From: Robiginitomaculum sp.
GTDB taxonomy: Bacteria; Pseudomonadota; Alphaproteobacteria; Caulobacterales; Maricaulaceae
Direction: 5' to 3'
Length of the DNA stretch: 64,000 nt
Assembly (NCBI GenBank): GCA_002733905.1
Contig: NVXK01000001.1
Coordinates: forward strand, 151,770 to 215,769
Every line of letters begins with the position of its first letter. Within the stretch, counting starts at the first letter, position 1. Below are positions 18,251 to 25,963 of this stretch, in pieces. The notes under the pieces are model-generated. The model was not told where the DNA came from and searched no databases. It worked only from the letters and a program-made list of their open reading frames with translations. The translations under genes and the position numbers were made by a program.

Positions 18251-18384
18251 GGATTGATGCAATGCGCATCAATCCTCGAATGCCATGAAAGAAAGGGGAG
18301 GGAATTCGTACTAGATTGAAAATTGGGGGCGACCTTTAGGGGGAGCCGATTTTCTGTCTAGTAGGAAGGGGCCGGAACTGGCCC
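18251..18384. repeat. Cluster of inverted repeats (structured intergenic region)
   Basis: Three hairpin-forming elements lie between divergent genes. The first is a perfect 10-bp stem GGATTGATGC/GCATCAATCC with a 5-nt loop (18251-18275). The second has 15-nt arms with two mismatches (18309-18323 and 18349-18363) around a G-rich loop. The third is GGGCC/GGCCC (18369-18384). Such a set could be an oriT, a replication or partition site, or structured RNA. Confidence 0.5.
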
Positions 18385-18460
18385 AAATCATACTCAGATA
18401 AAGGCCTTGTCTTTTATCATTGTTCTTGTTATGTTCTATTTAACAATAAAGGTGAAGAAC

Positions 18461-18667
18461 GTGAATAAACTATATTTAGATGTGCGTTATGAAGATAAAA
18501 ATTTGGCGAAACAATTGGGTGCTAGATGGGACCCATCTGTAAAACGCTGGTATTGTGCAAAAGGTAGTCCGCTCGCAAAAATATTTTCATGGCGAAAAGC
18601 GCCAATAGCACATACGCCTACACCACCAGTTAAAAATGGCTCAAGTCAGCTGAGTATGTTTGCGTAG
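18461..18667 (+). CDS. DUF5710-like small protein
   Basis: 68 residues from a GTG preceded by AAAGGTGA; an upstream in-frame ATG at 18407 lacks a site. The core KLYLDVRYEDKNLAKQLGAR followed by WDPSVKRWYC is the DUF5710 motif, found alone or fused to plasmid primases and helicases and of unknown biochemical role. The C-terminal tail is Pro-rich. Divergent from the methylase-like gene. Confidence 0.7.
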   Translation: MNKLYLDVRYEDKNLAKQLGARWDPSVKRWYCAKGSPLAKIFSWRKAPIAHTPTPPVKNGSSQLSMFA

Positions 18668-18709
18668 GCATTTTCAACCAAAAATATAATTGATAATGCG
18701 GTTTGGAAA

Positions 18710-19075
18710 TCAACCGAGCAACCTCAACAACATTTTGTTTTGATTATCTTGCCCACCAAAAAATATAGCCAAAACCCTGACTTGCTGGTCTTGTTCCAAA
18801 ATATCGAACCATAAGATTGCACGCCCGAAACTGATATTACGTAATCCAGGCAATATGCTTTCATGTAGTGTGCCCCGATAAGGAAATTGAGCAAGTTTCT
18901 CTGCGTCGAGACGAATGGTTTGGGTTTTTTCTTCCGCCTTTTGAAGCGCCATATCCTCGTCTTGATCAAACACAAGATAGCTTTCAAATAGAAATTCAAA
19001 GTCACGTTCTGCTTCTGAAGAGAAGAGAACCTCAAACGTTTCTGGCACGTTTTTTCTTGGCAGCGAGCCTTGCAA
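18710..19075 (-). CDS. RelE/ParE-family toxin
   Basis: 121 residues. The ParE/RelE fold is indicated by VLFSSEAERDFEFLFESYLV, the LRNISFGRAILWFDI strand pair and the C-terminal VRVLAIFFGGQDNQ (in place of the usual FHG-x-x-D). ParE toxins poison gyrase; RelE toxins cleave mRNA. The ATG at 19075 gives a 44-bp overlap with the antitoxin; a GTG at 19048 is an alternative that better fits the family N-terminus. Confidence 0.8.
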   Translation of the reverse strand: MQGSLPRKNVPETFEVLFSSEAERDFEFLFESYLVFDQDEDMALQKAEEKTQTIRLDAEKLAQFPYRGTLHESILPGLRNISFGRAILWFDILEQDQQVRVLAIFFGGQDNQNKMLLRLLG

Positions 19076-19301
19076 TTTTTATACTCATTGCGGAGCTGGA
19101 TACAAATGATCCGTTTTGACGAGCTTTAAGGAGTGCTCTAAGCGCGTCTGTTTCCAGCGCTTTGCTTTCCGTTTGCTCGCGTAAAAGTTCGAGCCCTTGT
19201 TGAACGACGGAACTGATACTCGCAAATCTCCCATCGTCAACTAACCCACGAGCAAAGTCTGCTTGTTGATCTGTCATTGATATTGATGATTTTACAGACA
19301 T
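19032..19301 (-). CDS. ParD-like antitoxin
   Basis: 89-residue RHH antitoxin of the ParD/CopG type: SISMTDQQADFARGLVDDGR then FASISSVVQQGLELLREQ, followed by a basic C-terminus that overlaps the toxin start. AGGAG lies upstream of the ATG. The direct repeats at 19321-19340 are a likely operator. Confidence 0.85.
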   Translation of the reverse strand: MSVKSSISMTDQQADFARGLVDDGRFASISSVVQQGLELLREQTESKALETDALRALLKARQNGSFVSSSAMSIKIARLAAKKKRARNV

Positions 19302-19320
19302 AAAAACTCCTAGAACGTCA

Positions 19321-19340
19321 AAGTACTACTAAGTGCTACC
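19321..19340. promoter_or_regulatory. Direct repeats upstream of the ParD-like gene (putative operator)
   Basis: AAGTACTACT and AAGTGCTACC are adjacent 10-bp direct repeats sharing 8 of 10 bases. They lie 20-39 bp before the ParD-like start, the spacing expected for RHH dimers binding successive helical turns. Confidence 0.45.
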
Positions 19341-19411
19341 ACAAGTCAATATAAGTTCCTAAGCAATATCGCTGTCGCATTGACTAGAGATGACAATGAT
19401 ACCATAGTTGC

Positions 19412-19481
19412 AATGTGCAATTAGCACATTTAAAAGTGGTGAAGTTTTGTCCTGTTAACTCTCAACTTCACTGCTTTTTTT
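19412..19481 (+). terminator. Hairpin plus T-run with no upstream plus-strand gene (sRNA terminator or attenuator)
   Basis: GTGAAGTT (19439-19446) pairs perfectly with AACTTCAC (19464-19471) and is followed by a T7 run at 19475-19481, a Rho-independent terminator on the plus strand. The nearest plus-strand gene upstream ends at 18667, with the opposed ParDE pair between. A palindrome AATGTGC/GCACATT (19412-19430) lies just before. This fits a short RNA starting near 19390-19430, or attenuation of the 19558 gene. Confidence 0.5.
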
Positions 19482-19557
19482 CAACTGTAATATCATCGAC
19501 ATAAAGAAGCGAATATTGTTTTCAGGTTACAGTTCTTGTAGAGTGATCGAGGTTGAT

Positions 19558-19755
19558 ATGAGTAAAAAAATTAATTCCATAAAGCCAGTCATTGCTCAAC
19601 AAGAGGTGTTCGACCGTTTCGGTGGTCTTGGCACAGCTGGTCAGCAAGGCACAAGGGTAGGTGATTTGGTATATGTTGGCGGGCGTAGCCAAACAACAGA
19701 TACAGTGACAAACAATAAAGCTACTTCAAAATCCTCGCAAAAGACGAATGGATAA
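19558..19755 (+). CDS. Small protein of unknown function, partner of the membrane protein downstream
   Basis: 65 residues from an ATG preceded by GAGG at 5-nt spacing. The basic N-terminus is MSKKINSIKPVIAQQEVFDR. A Gly-rich middle follows (FGGLGTAGQQGTRVGDLVYV) and then a Thr/Ser/Lys tail. No membrane segment. It ends 6 bp before the next gene, so they are one operon. I do not recognise it. Confidence 0.55.
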   Translation: MSKKINSIKPVIAQQEVFDRFGGLGTAGQQGTRVGDLVYVGGRSQTTDTVTNNKATSKSSQKTNG

Positions 19756-19761
19756 TAGGAA

Positions 19762-20523
19762 ATGGACTTTAGTGTAAATGTAATTAAAGGTATTATTTTC
19801 ATGCTGCCCGGCTTTGTTTTTTCCCATACATCCATGTCGGAAGATAAGATATTACAACGCAGTCCATTAGGTTCAAGTTCCGTTATATTTCTTGCGGTAG
19901 TCCCTCTTATTTCTATTATGATTCATTTTCTCTGGGCAAGCCTTTTTGCACTGAATGAGCTAGTTGTTCGAAAGACTGGCATAAGTTTCCCGCTAGGTTT
20001 TGAGCCAAATATATATAAGTGGTTTTTAACGGAGAAATCGGCGAGTGATATTTCATCAGATGTTATCTGCTATGGTTTTTTTATAATAATGCTAATTTCA
20101 ATAACCCCGTTAATGTTAACCAGTTTCACTGGAAAAATAGATCCGTACGTGAAATTTTTTCGAAAATTTCAAAGAAGAAAAGAACCATTTGATACACAAC
20201 ATGAAGAAGAAAGGTGGTTGTTTTCACTTATACGCAGATCGAGGCCTGATGACCGTTATTTAATGGCATATGTTGTGACTAATGATGATAGTGAATGTGG
20301 TAAAATAGGGTATTGTGGGGTTGTTGAGAGGGTAGGCCAGCAGACAGATGGGACTATATCATTTGTAGTAATCAGCTATGTTCAGCCGTTCACGGTGAGT
20401 ATCAGTAGTGAAGGCCTTCAGAATAAATTTATTCAGCAACCCTATCTGCCAACACAGTCGTTTACCCGCGAGAATATTTCACATGTGTCTTTTGAAATTC
20501 ATGTGAACACATGTGCCCCTTAA
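19762..20523 (+). CDS. Membrane protein with cytosolic C-terminal domain, unknown function (DUF6338-like layout)
   Basis: 253 residues. There are three hydrophobic segments: about 8-22 (GIIFMLPGFVF), 40-64 and 103-122. A basic stretch (FRKFQRRKEP) and a soluble C-terminal half of about 125 residues rich in beta-strands follow. The LPGFVF start and layout recall DUF6338-type proteins, which I cannot confirm. It is cotranscribed with the 65-residue gene between toxin-antitoxin pairs. A small soluble protein with a membrane effector-like partner is a common defence arrangement, but no function is shown. Confidence 0.55.
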   Translation: MDFSVNVIKGIIFMLPGFVFSHTSMSEDKILQRSPLGSSSVIFLAVVPLISIMIHFLWASLFALNELVVRKTGISFPLGFEPNIYKWFLTEKSASDISSDVICYGFFIIMLISITPLMLTSFTGKIDPYVKFFRKFQRRKEPFDTQHEEERWLFSLIRRSRPDDRYLMAYVVTNDDSECGKIGYCGVVERVGQQTDGTISFVVISYVQPFTVSISSEGLQNKFIQQPYLPTQSFTRENISHVSFEIHVNTCAP

Positions 20524-20565
20524 GTAATTTTAGTCGATGTACAGGTAGGGGCCAATTCTAATCCA

Positions 20566-20606
20566 TTGACTCCACACTAATTGTGTGTACATTGTGCGTA
20601 CATATA
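20566..20606 (+). promoter_or_regulatory. Promoter and operator repeats of the TacA/TacT pair
   Basis: TTGACT (20566-20571), 16 bp, TACATT (20588-20593). Two near-identical sites, GTGTACAT and GCGTACAT about 11 bp apart, overlap the -10. They are probably bound by the RHH antitoxin. Confidence 0.55.
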
Positions 20607-20622
20607 TTACAGGACATATAAA

Positions 20623-20910
20623 ATGGCATTTTCAGAAGCAATAACAGATATGAAAGAAGCGCGGATTAGCTTGCGTACACGCCCTCAAGATAAGGCAATT
20701 ATTGAGCGCGCCGCAGAGCTTCTAGGACTGAAGGTTAGTCAGTTCATAATGCGCGATGCCCTAAAACATGCGAAAGAGGTTTTAGAAGAAGAAGGTGTTA
20801 TGGTTTTAACAAGCGAAGACCGGAAAACTTTTGTTGATGCTTTTCTTTCAGACCATAAAGCAACACCTTATATGAAACGCGCCATAAAAGAGTATAAGCA
20901 GGATACATAA
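20623..20910 (+). CDS. DUF1778 / TacA-like antitoxin
   Basis: 95 residues from ATG 20623, chosen for AGGA upstream; an in-frame start at 20581 would run through the promoter. The RHH region reads KEARISLRTRPQDKAIIERA followed by AELLGLKVSQFIMRDAL, the DUF1778 signature. The C-terminal helix (TPYMKRAIKEYK) is the toxin-binding part. The stop overlaps the toxin ATG (TAATG). Confidence 0.9.
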   Translation: MAFSEAITDMKEARISLRTRPQDKAIIERAAELLGLKVSQFIMRDALKHAKEVLEEEGVMVLTSEDRKTFVDAFLSDHKATPYMKRAIKEYKQDT

Positions 20911-21428
20911 TGGCTCTCCCATTTAAACCTATTATATCGCCTCTTATGAAAAAACATAACCGGGGCGATTTTTCTTGTGGAAAAGAACCCTTAGATCGTT
21001 ACTTGCAAACGCAGGCTTCCCAAGACATGAAACGCCGGTTAGCGGTCGTTTTTGTTTTGGAAGGAGAAGACCCAAAAGAGATTATAGGATTTTACGCTCT
21101 CTCAGCCTTAAGTGTTGATGTAGGGGATCTTGATGAGAAAAGCGCAAAGGGGTTACCAAAAACAAGGCCAATTCCGTGTACATTACTAGGTCAATTTGCT
21201 GTTTCCGAGACTTGGAAAGGCAAAAAAATTGGTGCGTGGCTTCTCGGGCATATATTGGACAGCGTACTTCAAAGTTCACGAAAAATTGCATCCTTCGCAT
21301 TGATTGTAGATGCAGTCGATGAAGAAGCTTATTCTTACTGGAAACATTGTGGTTTCATAAGTTTCCCAAACACCCCGAACCGCCTTTTCCTACCTATGAA
21401 AACAATCCAAAGCTGGATGGGTGGCTGA
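20910..21428 (+). CDS. GNAT acetyltransferase toxin (TacT/AtaT type)
   Basis: 172 residues. The start SPLMKKHNRGDFSCGKEPLD followed by RYLQTQASQD is typical of TacT. The acetyl-CoA motif is LGQFAVSETWKGKKIGAWLL, and the catalytic-Tyr region is EAYSYWKHCGFISFP. These toxins acetylate aminoacyl-tRNA and block translation. Translation is coupled to the DUF1778 antitoxin. Confidence 0.9.
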   Translation: MALPFKPIISPLMKKHNRGDFSCGKEPLDRYLQTQASQDMKRRLAVVFVLEGEDPKEIIGFYALSALSVDVGDLDEKSAKGLPKTRPIPCTLLGQFAVSETWKGKKIGAWLLGHILDSVLQSSRKIASFALIVDAVDEEAYSYWKHCGFISFPNTPNRLFLPMKTIQSWMGG

Positions 21429-21855
21429 CTGTTCTTAAAGCCCAATTGGTTTAGGTATATGAGTATATGTTAAAAAGGTTCACAAGAGCGAGGTTATGCG
21501 TAAAGATGTTTAGAGAGGTCATGTCCGCTTCTATGTCCCCTTTATTTTACTCATAAAATCACTTATAACGCGATTTATGAGGAAAATTAATGTAAATATT
21601 TAATAGTGAATGTCCGCTTTATGACCGCATGTTTTGATCATTCAGCGCTTATTCATTTTTCACATACAACAATATTTCCTAAACTGTCGAAACTTATCTT
21701 GCGGTATTATGACGTAGAAGATTAGTTTTATGTGGTTTTGCTAGATAGTATTACAAGCTTTCAAAAGCTAGTTAAATTTTTGAGAGTGCCGTACTATAAA
21801 AATAGTGACTCACTTACTATAAAAACAGTGAGGTGTAAAATAGCAATATAGTGGA
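21429..21855. other. Intergenic region without a gene; two palindromic direct repeats
   Basis: No coding frame of note. TACTATAAAAATAGTGA (21792-21808) and TACTATAAAAACAGTGA (21815-21831) are direct repeats 23 bp apart. The first is also a palindrome (ACTAT/ATAGT). They may be binding sites upstream of the toxin-antitoxin pair that follows; nothing else is recognisable. Confidence 0.4.
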
Positions 21856-21884
21856 TTGACAAATCGTACCAATAATGGTACATA
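21856..21884 (+). promoter_or_regulatory. Promoter with overlapping GTACCA/TGGTAC operator
   Basis: TTGACA (21856-21861), 17 bp, TACATA (21879-21884). The perfect palindrome GTACCA-ATAA-TGGTAC (21866-21881) covers the spacer and -10, the standard position for autorepression. The ATG at 21890 leaves almost no leader. Confidence 0.65.
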
Positions 21885-21889
21885 CTGTA

Positions 21890-22222
21890 ATGAAGAAAAT
21901 TCAAGCCATTTTTTACGCCCTTGATAGTGGCAAAGAGCCTGTTAGGGAGTGGTTGCTAGGGCTAGATAGTGGTGATCGGCAGACAATCGGTAAGGATATT
22001 CAAAAAGTAGAATTTGGCTGGCCCATTGGAATGCCTTACTGCCGACCGCTTGATAAGGGTTTGTATGAGGTGAGAAGTAATATTTCGAGTGGTCGCATTG
22101 CACGGGTTTTGTTTTGTATTCAAAAAAACCAAATGATCTTATTGCATGGCTTTATTAAAAAAACACAAGCTACACCAAAACGTGAAATGGAACTCGCACG
22201 AAAGAGAATGAAAGGCATATAG
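21890..22222 (+). CDS. HigB-like toxin of the Gp49 family
   Basis: 110 residues starting MKKIQAIFYALDSGKEPVRE. This is the Gp49/HigB2-type RelE-fold toxin: EWLLGL, the PYCRPLDKGLYEVRSN substrate-site region, ARVLFCIQKNQMILLHGFIK and KKTQATPKREMELA are all characteristic. The toxin precedes the antitoxin, as usual for this family. An in-frame ATG at 21875 lies inside the operator, so the downstream ATG was chosen. Confidence 0.9.
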   Translation: MKKIQAIFYALDSGKEPVREWLLGLDSGDRQTIGKDIQKVEFGWPIGMPYCRPLDKGLYEVRSNISSGRIARVLFCIQKNQMILLHGFIKKTQATPKREMELARKRMKGI

Positions 22223-22224
22223 TT

Positions 22225-22509
22225 ATGATTAAGAAAAAAAACATCGGGTCAAATTTTGACGACTTTCTCGCAGAGCAAGGCATGCTTGAGGTGTGTGAAG
22301 AACAAGCCATTAAAGAAATATTGGCAGATCAAATTAGGGCGGCCATGATTGAGAAAGAGCTAAGTAAAACAGCTATGGCACGGCGTATGAAAACAAGCCG
22401 TCAAGCTTTAGATCGACTACTTGACCCTTCAAATGTGAGCGTTACGCTTTCCACCATGCAAAAGGCCGCATCTGCGGTTGGCCGAACACTGCGCTTGGAA
22501 TTACTATAA
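22225..22509 (+). CDS. XRE-family antitoxin of the Gp49 toxin
   Basis: 94 residues. A short N-terminal extension is followed by a helix-turn-helix (about 48-75: SKTAMARRMKTSRQALDRLL) and the conserved end SAVGRTLRLEL. It begins 2 bp after the toxin stop and probably binds 21866-21881. Confidence 0.9.
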   Translation: MIKKKNIGSNFDDFLAEQGMLEVCEEQAIKEILADQIRAAMIEKELSKTAMARRMKTSRQALDRLLDPSNVSVTLSTMQKAASAVGRTLRLELL

Positions 22510-22669
22510 ATTTCCAATACTCCACCATAAAACAGCAGAAGCTTGCATATAGATAATACAGGCTATGTTGAATATAGGGTAACTATCCGTCTTCATATAA
22601 AATGACTTGTAAGCTTTAGTATTTCAAAAACCAAGCCTCATCTATGAGAAGAAAGTTGCCTAAAAAGAA

Positions 22670-23671
22670 CTAAAATTTAAGCCGGGCTATTTCCTTTGAT
22701 TTTTCAAGATCCTCTGATCGGTCATAGAGCATAGTCGTGCTGATGTGTGAATGACCTGCGAGCTTACGGGCCTGCTTCAAACTTCCTCCCATATTCATAT
22801 ACTGGGTTATCCCTGATGCTCTGAAGGAGTGGTTACCAATTTCGTCATGATATCCGGCTCTACGGGCGTGACGATTGACCATCTTCCATGCCGCCGTACG
22901 AGAGTAAGGCTTTCCATTTAGTCGGCCGCTTTTGCCGTGAGAGCTTGGGAAGAGTAGAGCCTCCCGTTTACCTTCTAAATCTGCTTCAACTATATATTGA
23001 TCCATTATTTCACGAAGATCTGGGTGAACCGGCATCTTATGAATTTTAGAGCCTTTCTCCTTGGCCTTTACCCATCTCTCGTCTCCGATCAAATAATAGT
23101 CTTTAACCTGCATAGAGAGAGTGGCTGATATTCTGTAGAAGGTAAATGTCATGATTGCGATCAGGGCTTTGTCTCTGTAGTTCGCCTGGGTCTTATCAGG
23201 AATGGTGTTCAGGATCAGCCTAACCATTTCTGGTACGATCACTGGCGTTGCGCCGGTTGTGCGTCTTAGCTTTGGTGGATGTATCTCAGCGGCCGGACTA
23301 GCGACTAGGGCGCCATTATTTACACACGATTTGAAAAACATCCGTATGGCGGATATCTCGATTGCAATGGTCGCTAGGGCAATAGGCTTACCTTTTTTGT
23401 TTTTGCGACGCTTCAGGGCCTTCAGGTACAAAGCCATTCTCGGTGCATCGACGGTATTGAGATCAGTGATTGATTTTCGTTTGAGATAGCGAAAGAAGTT
23501 TATTAGCGCCCGGGAGTAACTCTCTTCTGTTTTTTCATTATGGATCGATGCAAAGAACGCTGCGTAGCTTGTGACAAACTTCTGGCCGCTAAAGATGATA
23601 ATCTCGGGCGGTACAATAGTAGCGTCTTCCTCTTCTATGAGGGGAGTGGTGGAGCTAATGGAACTTGACAT
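22670..23671 (-). CDS. Tyrosine recombinase / integrase
   Basis: 333 residues from the ATG at 23669-23671 (GAGA about 8 nt upstream; an ATG at 23701 gives ten more). An N-terminal SAM-like core-binding domain (about 30-125) is followed by the catalytic domain. All active residues are visible: Arg180 (TFYRISATL), a beta-hairpin Lys (KAKEKGSK), His281-x-x-Arg284 (HSFR), His307 (LAGHSH) and Tyr316 (TMLYDR). It probably mobilises the accessory segment to its right or left. No flanking att sites could be identified. Confidence 0.9.
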   Translation of the reverse strand: MSSSISSTTPLIEEEDATIVPPEIIIFSGQKFVTSYAAFFASIHNEKTEESYSRALINFFRYLKRKSITDLNTVDAPRMALYLKALKRRKNKKGKPIALATIAIEISAIRMFFKSCVNNGALVASPAAEIHPPKLRRTTGATPVIVPEMVRLILNTIPDKTQANYRDKALIAIMTFTFYRISATLSMQVKDYYLIGDERWVKAKEKGSKIHKMPVHPDLREIMDQYIVEADLEGKREALLFPSSHGKSGRLNGKPYSRTAAWKMVNRHARRAGYHDEIGNHSFRASGITQYMNMGGSLKQARKLAGHSHISTTMLYDRSEDLEKSKEIARLKF

Positions 23672-23982
23672 AACAGTCTCTAAATTGCCTCTAGGAAACA
23701 TAAGCTGTATTAGGTTTCCATTTATAAAACCCTAAGAGGGGATAGGAAATTTGAGGAAAATCGGTAAAAACTACGTCCCTGTGGTCGCCCGACGGGTTTT
23801 CGGTAGAGCTAATGTATAGGTAACACTGCGAGAATCGTGGGCAATTACCTTGTTCTAGCTTCTTTTTTGAAAAGTCACCGTTCTTTAGACGCACCGGCAA
23901 TGTTTGTTAGACTCGATAAATTTAGTCAAAGTTACTTTGACTTGATGAAATAGTTTACCAACCTAAATGATGAGTTACGTAC
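23672..23982. other. Intergenic region; short palindrome only
   Basis: No supported gene. AGTCAAAG-TTA-CTTTGACT (23924-23942) is a perfect 8-bp palindrome about 40 bp beyond the end of the minus-strand hydrolase gene. It lacks a T-run, so it is either a weak terminator or a protein-binding site. Confidence 0.35.
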
Positions 23983-25347
23983 TCACGTCTCACACTCTTG
24001 CTTATCCGCCGCATCAGATTTTTTTGCTTCTGCGATCCGAATAGCATCGTCCAATGTCATTCTATAAGGTTCTCCGAGTGAAGACTTGTCATTAACATAG
24101 GCCCGTGAAGTTGATATATTGTACCGTTTACCATCTGAATGTATGATCACATCGCCTTGATAGACGGCTTGCCGATGTCTCAATTCATTATGGATGTTGA
24201 ATTCTGTTGTCCCCATAGAGGTCTGAATGATCTGATAAACATTTGCATCATATAACCGTTTCAATACATGGTTTTTTGGATGTTCATGAGTATTCCCATT
24301 ACCCGCTGAAATGATGGCAATATTTGGTTTTACTAGATCTAAGAATTCTTTAGATGATGCATTGTCAGCGCCGTGATGCCCTACATGTAATACTTCAACC
24401 TTTCGGCCAGATTTTTTTATAGCCTTGCCCAGTAGCTCTTCCATTTTTGCGTCTGTGCTTGGGTATGATCGTGTCGTCCAACGTCCATCTTTACAACTCA
24501 ACCCTTGCTTTCCAATGAGATCACCGGTGATGAGATAATCAAACGTCCCATGTGAAACTAAAAATGCTATCGATCTTTCATTAGGGGAATTGACCTTTAT
24601 ATCTTGAATTTCGTCCTCTTCACCAATTTTTGGACCTCTAACCCATCCGTTAGATGCATAAGCGGTCATTGTCGCTTTGCCGCCAAGGTTAATTACAAAA
24701 TTATCAAGAGTGCCTTTATCGAGAGTAATACGTTCCCCCATCGAGTTCGCCATTGCATTATATTTTCTTATGCCTTGGTTATCCCTCATATTGCTTTCGC
24801 CGTAATCAACCCAATTCAAAACTTTCAAATCATCACATTTTCCAATTTTGCTTTTATCCGGTTGGACATACGGATCAATCCAATTGAGTTTTGTATTATA
24901 TTCATTTGTGCCTGGTTTCTTTTTGCCACATCCTGGTGTGCCGTCCATGCCTAAAATGAAGCTGGTTCCGTGGCTATCGCCCGCAATTATACCACCAATA
25001 TGATCAGCATCGTCATGGGATACAATCATGTAATCTAATTCTTTTACGCCGTATTCATCCAATACTTTGCGCAATATTTTTCCGCCGTTCAATCCAGACC
25101 TATTTCCGGCATCAAACAAAACACTAACCCTCCGTCTACCAAACATTTTACCGATCGGAGCGGGTCCTTGAATAAGTGTAGCATCACCTTGTCCAACACG
25201 AATGTTGATAATACGAACTTGATTCGGCTTAATCGTAAAATCTGGATTGTCCAATTCCTGAGCAGAAGATGCTGGCTCCTGAGCGAACGAAATTGATGAA
25301 CAAGCCAAGATTGAGAGTGAAGTGATTAATACTAATTTCTTTTTCAT
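23983..25347 (-). CDS. Secreted metallo-beta-lactamase-fold hydrolase (ComEC hydrolase-domain-like)
   Basis: 454 residues from the ATG at 25345-25347, preceded by GGAGG; a longer frame upstream has no such site. The N-terminal signal peptide (MKKKLVLITSLSIL to SFAQ) predicts export. The MBL fold shows HDDADHIGG (HxDxDH metal ligands), ITGDL and VLHVGHHGADNASS, the arrangement of the ComEC/Rec2 C-terminal nuclease-like domain. There are no membrane-channel segments. It may hydrolyse a nucleic acid or phosphoester outside the cytoplasm; the substrate is unknown. It stands alone next to the integrase. Confidence 0.8.
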   Translation of the reverse strand: MKKKLVLITSLSILACSSISFAQEPASSAQELDNPDFTIKPNQVRIINIRVGQGDATLIQGPAPIGKMFGRRRVSVLFDAGNRSGLNGGKILRKVLDEYGVKELDYMIVSHDDADHIGGIIAGDSHGTSFILGMDGTPGCGKKKPGTNEYNTKLNWIDPYVQPDKSKIGKCDDLKVLNWVDYGESNMRDNQGIRKYNAMANSMGERITLDKGTLDNFVINLGGKATMTAYASNGWVRGPKIGEEDEIQDIKVNSPNERSIAFLVSHGTFDYLITGDLIGKQGLSCKDGRWTTRSYPSTDAKMEELLGKAIKKSGRKVEVLHVGHHGADNASSKEFLDLVKPNIAIISAGNGNTHEHPKNHVLKRLYDANVYQIIQTSMGTTEFNIHNELRHRQAVYQGDVIIHSDGKRYNISTSRAYVNDKSSLGEPYRMTLDDAIRIAEAKKSDAADKQECET

Positions 25348-25963
25348 ATGCGCCTCCATATAGATTTTGCGCGCATGAATGCTATTAATAACAACGACGA
25401 GATTTTTTATAATTATTGCGCACCGTATTTCGCCTCTAAAGTGTATTAACATACGATTTAAGTAATGTCTAATTTGATGGCCAGGATGCTAGAGTATTTA
25501 AAAGGGTGTTGTCATAAGTTCTTTTCACGCGTCCGGTCTATATAGTTTTGTGGGCGCATGAGTGAGTTGTACTGTCAACAATCTACCTAACTAAGAAAAC
25601 CGACAGTTTGTCGGCATTCACCAGTAGTGAGAGTGCTTGTTTCATCAATTATGACTACCTATAGCTTTAGGGATTGATCGCTTAAAGCTCTACATAGAGA
25701 ATTGCTCTAATCCTGTTTCAAAAGTTGGCCGGTTTTGGGCGAAGTAGTTGCCACTGGGCTAATATAATAAACTTGGAAAGTTGGGCTGTTCGCAACATTG
25801 CAACCTACCCCCCAAAAAAATCAACAATTGCAAGATCAAATAGCTATTGACAAACGCCAAGTGATCGGAACACTGTTTATTTAACGCTGGAAATAATAAT
25901 ACATATCAAAAGAATTATAAAATTTCTCTGTTTTACAGAGTATGTTTGGTATGGATTTTTAAA
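25348..25963. other. Long intergenic region separating the accessory and catabolic parts
   Basis: About 600 bp without a supported gene. A hairpin CCGACA/TGTCGG (25600-25614) lacks a T-run. A TTGACA at about 25848 could serve the downstream operon. Nothing else is recognised. Confidence 0.4.

Noticed and set aside
14385-23671. Integron-like cassette array with the tyrosine recombinase as IntI
   Set aside because: Genes lie on both strands in operons with their own promoters, no attC-like sites with RYYYAAC/GTTRRRY ends were seen between them, and the recombinase shows no IntI-specific insertion.
23691-23900. 69-residue minus-strand ORF upstream of the integrase
   Set aside because: No ribosome site and no recognisable features; it overlaps the upstream region of the integrase gene.
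25600-25614. Hairpin CCGACA/TGTCGG as a terminator
   Set aside because: No T-run follows and no gene ends nearby.
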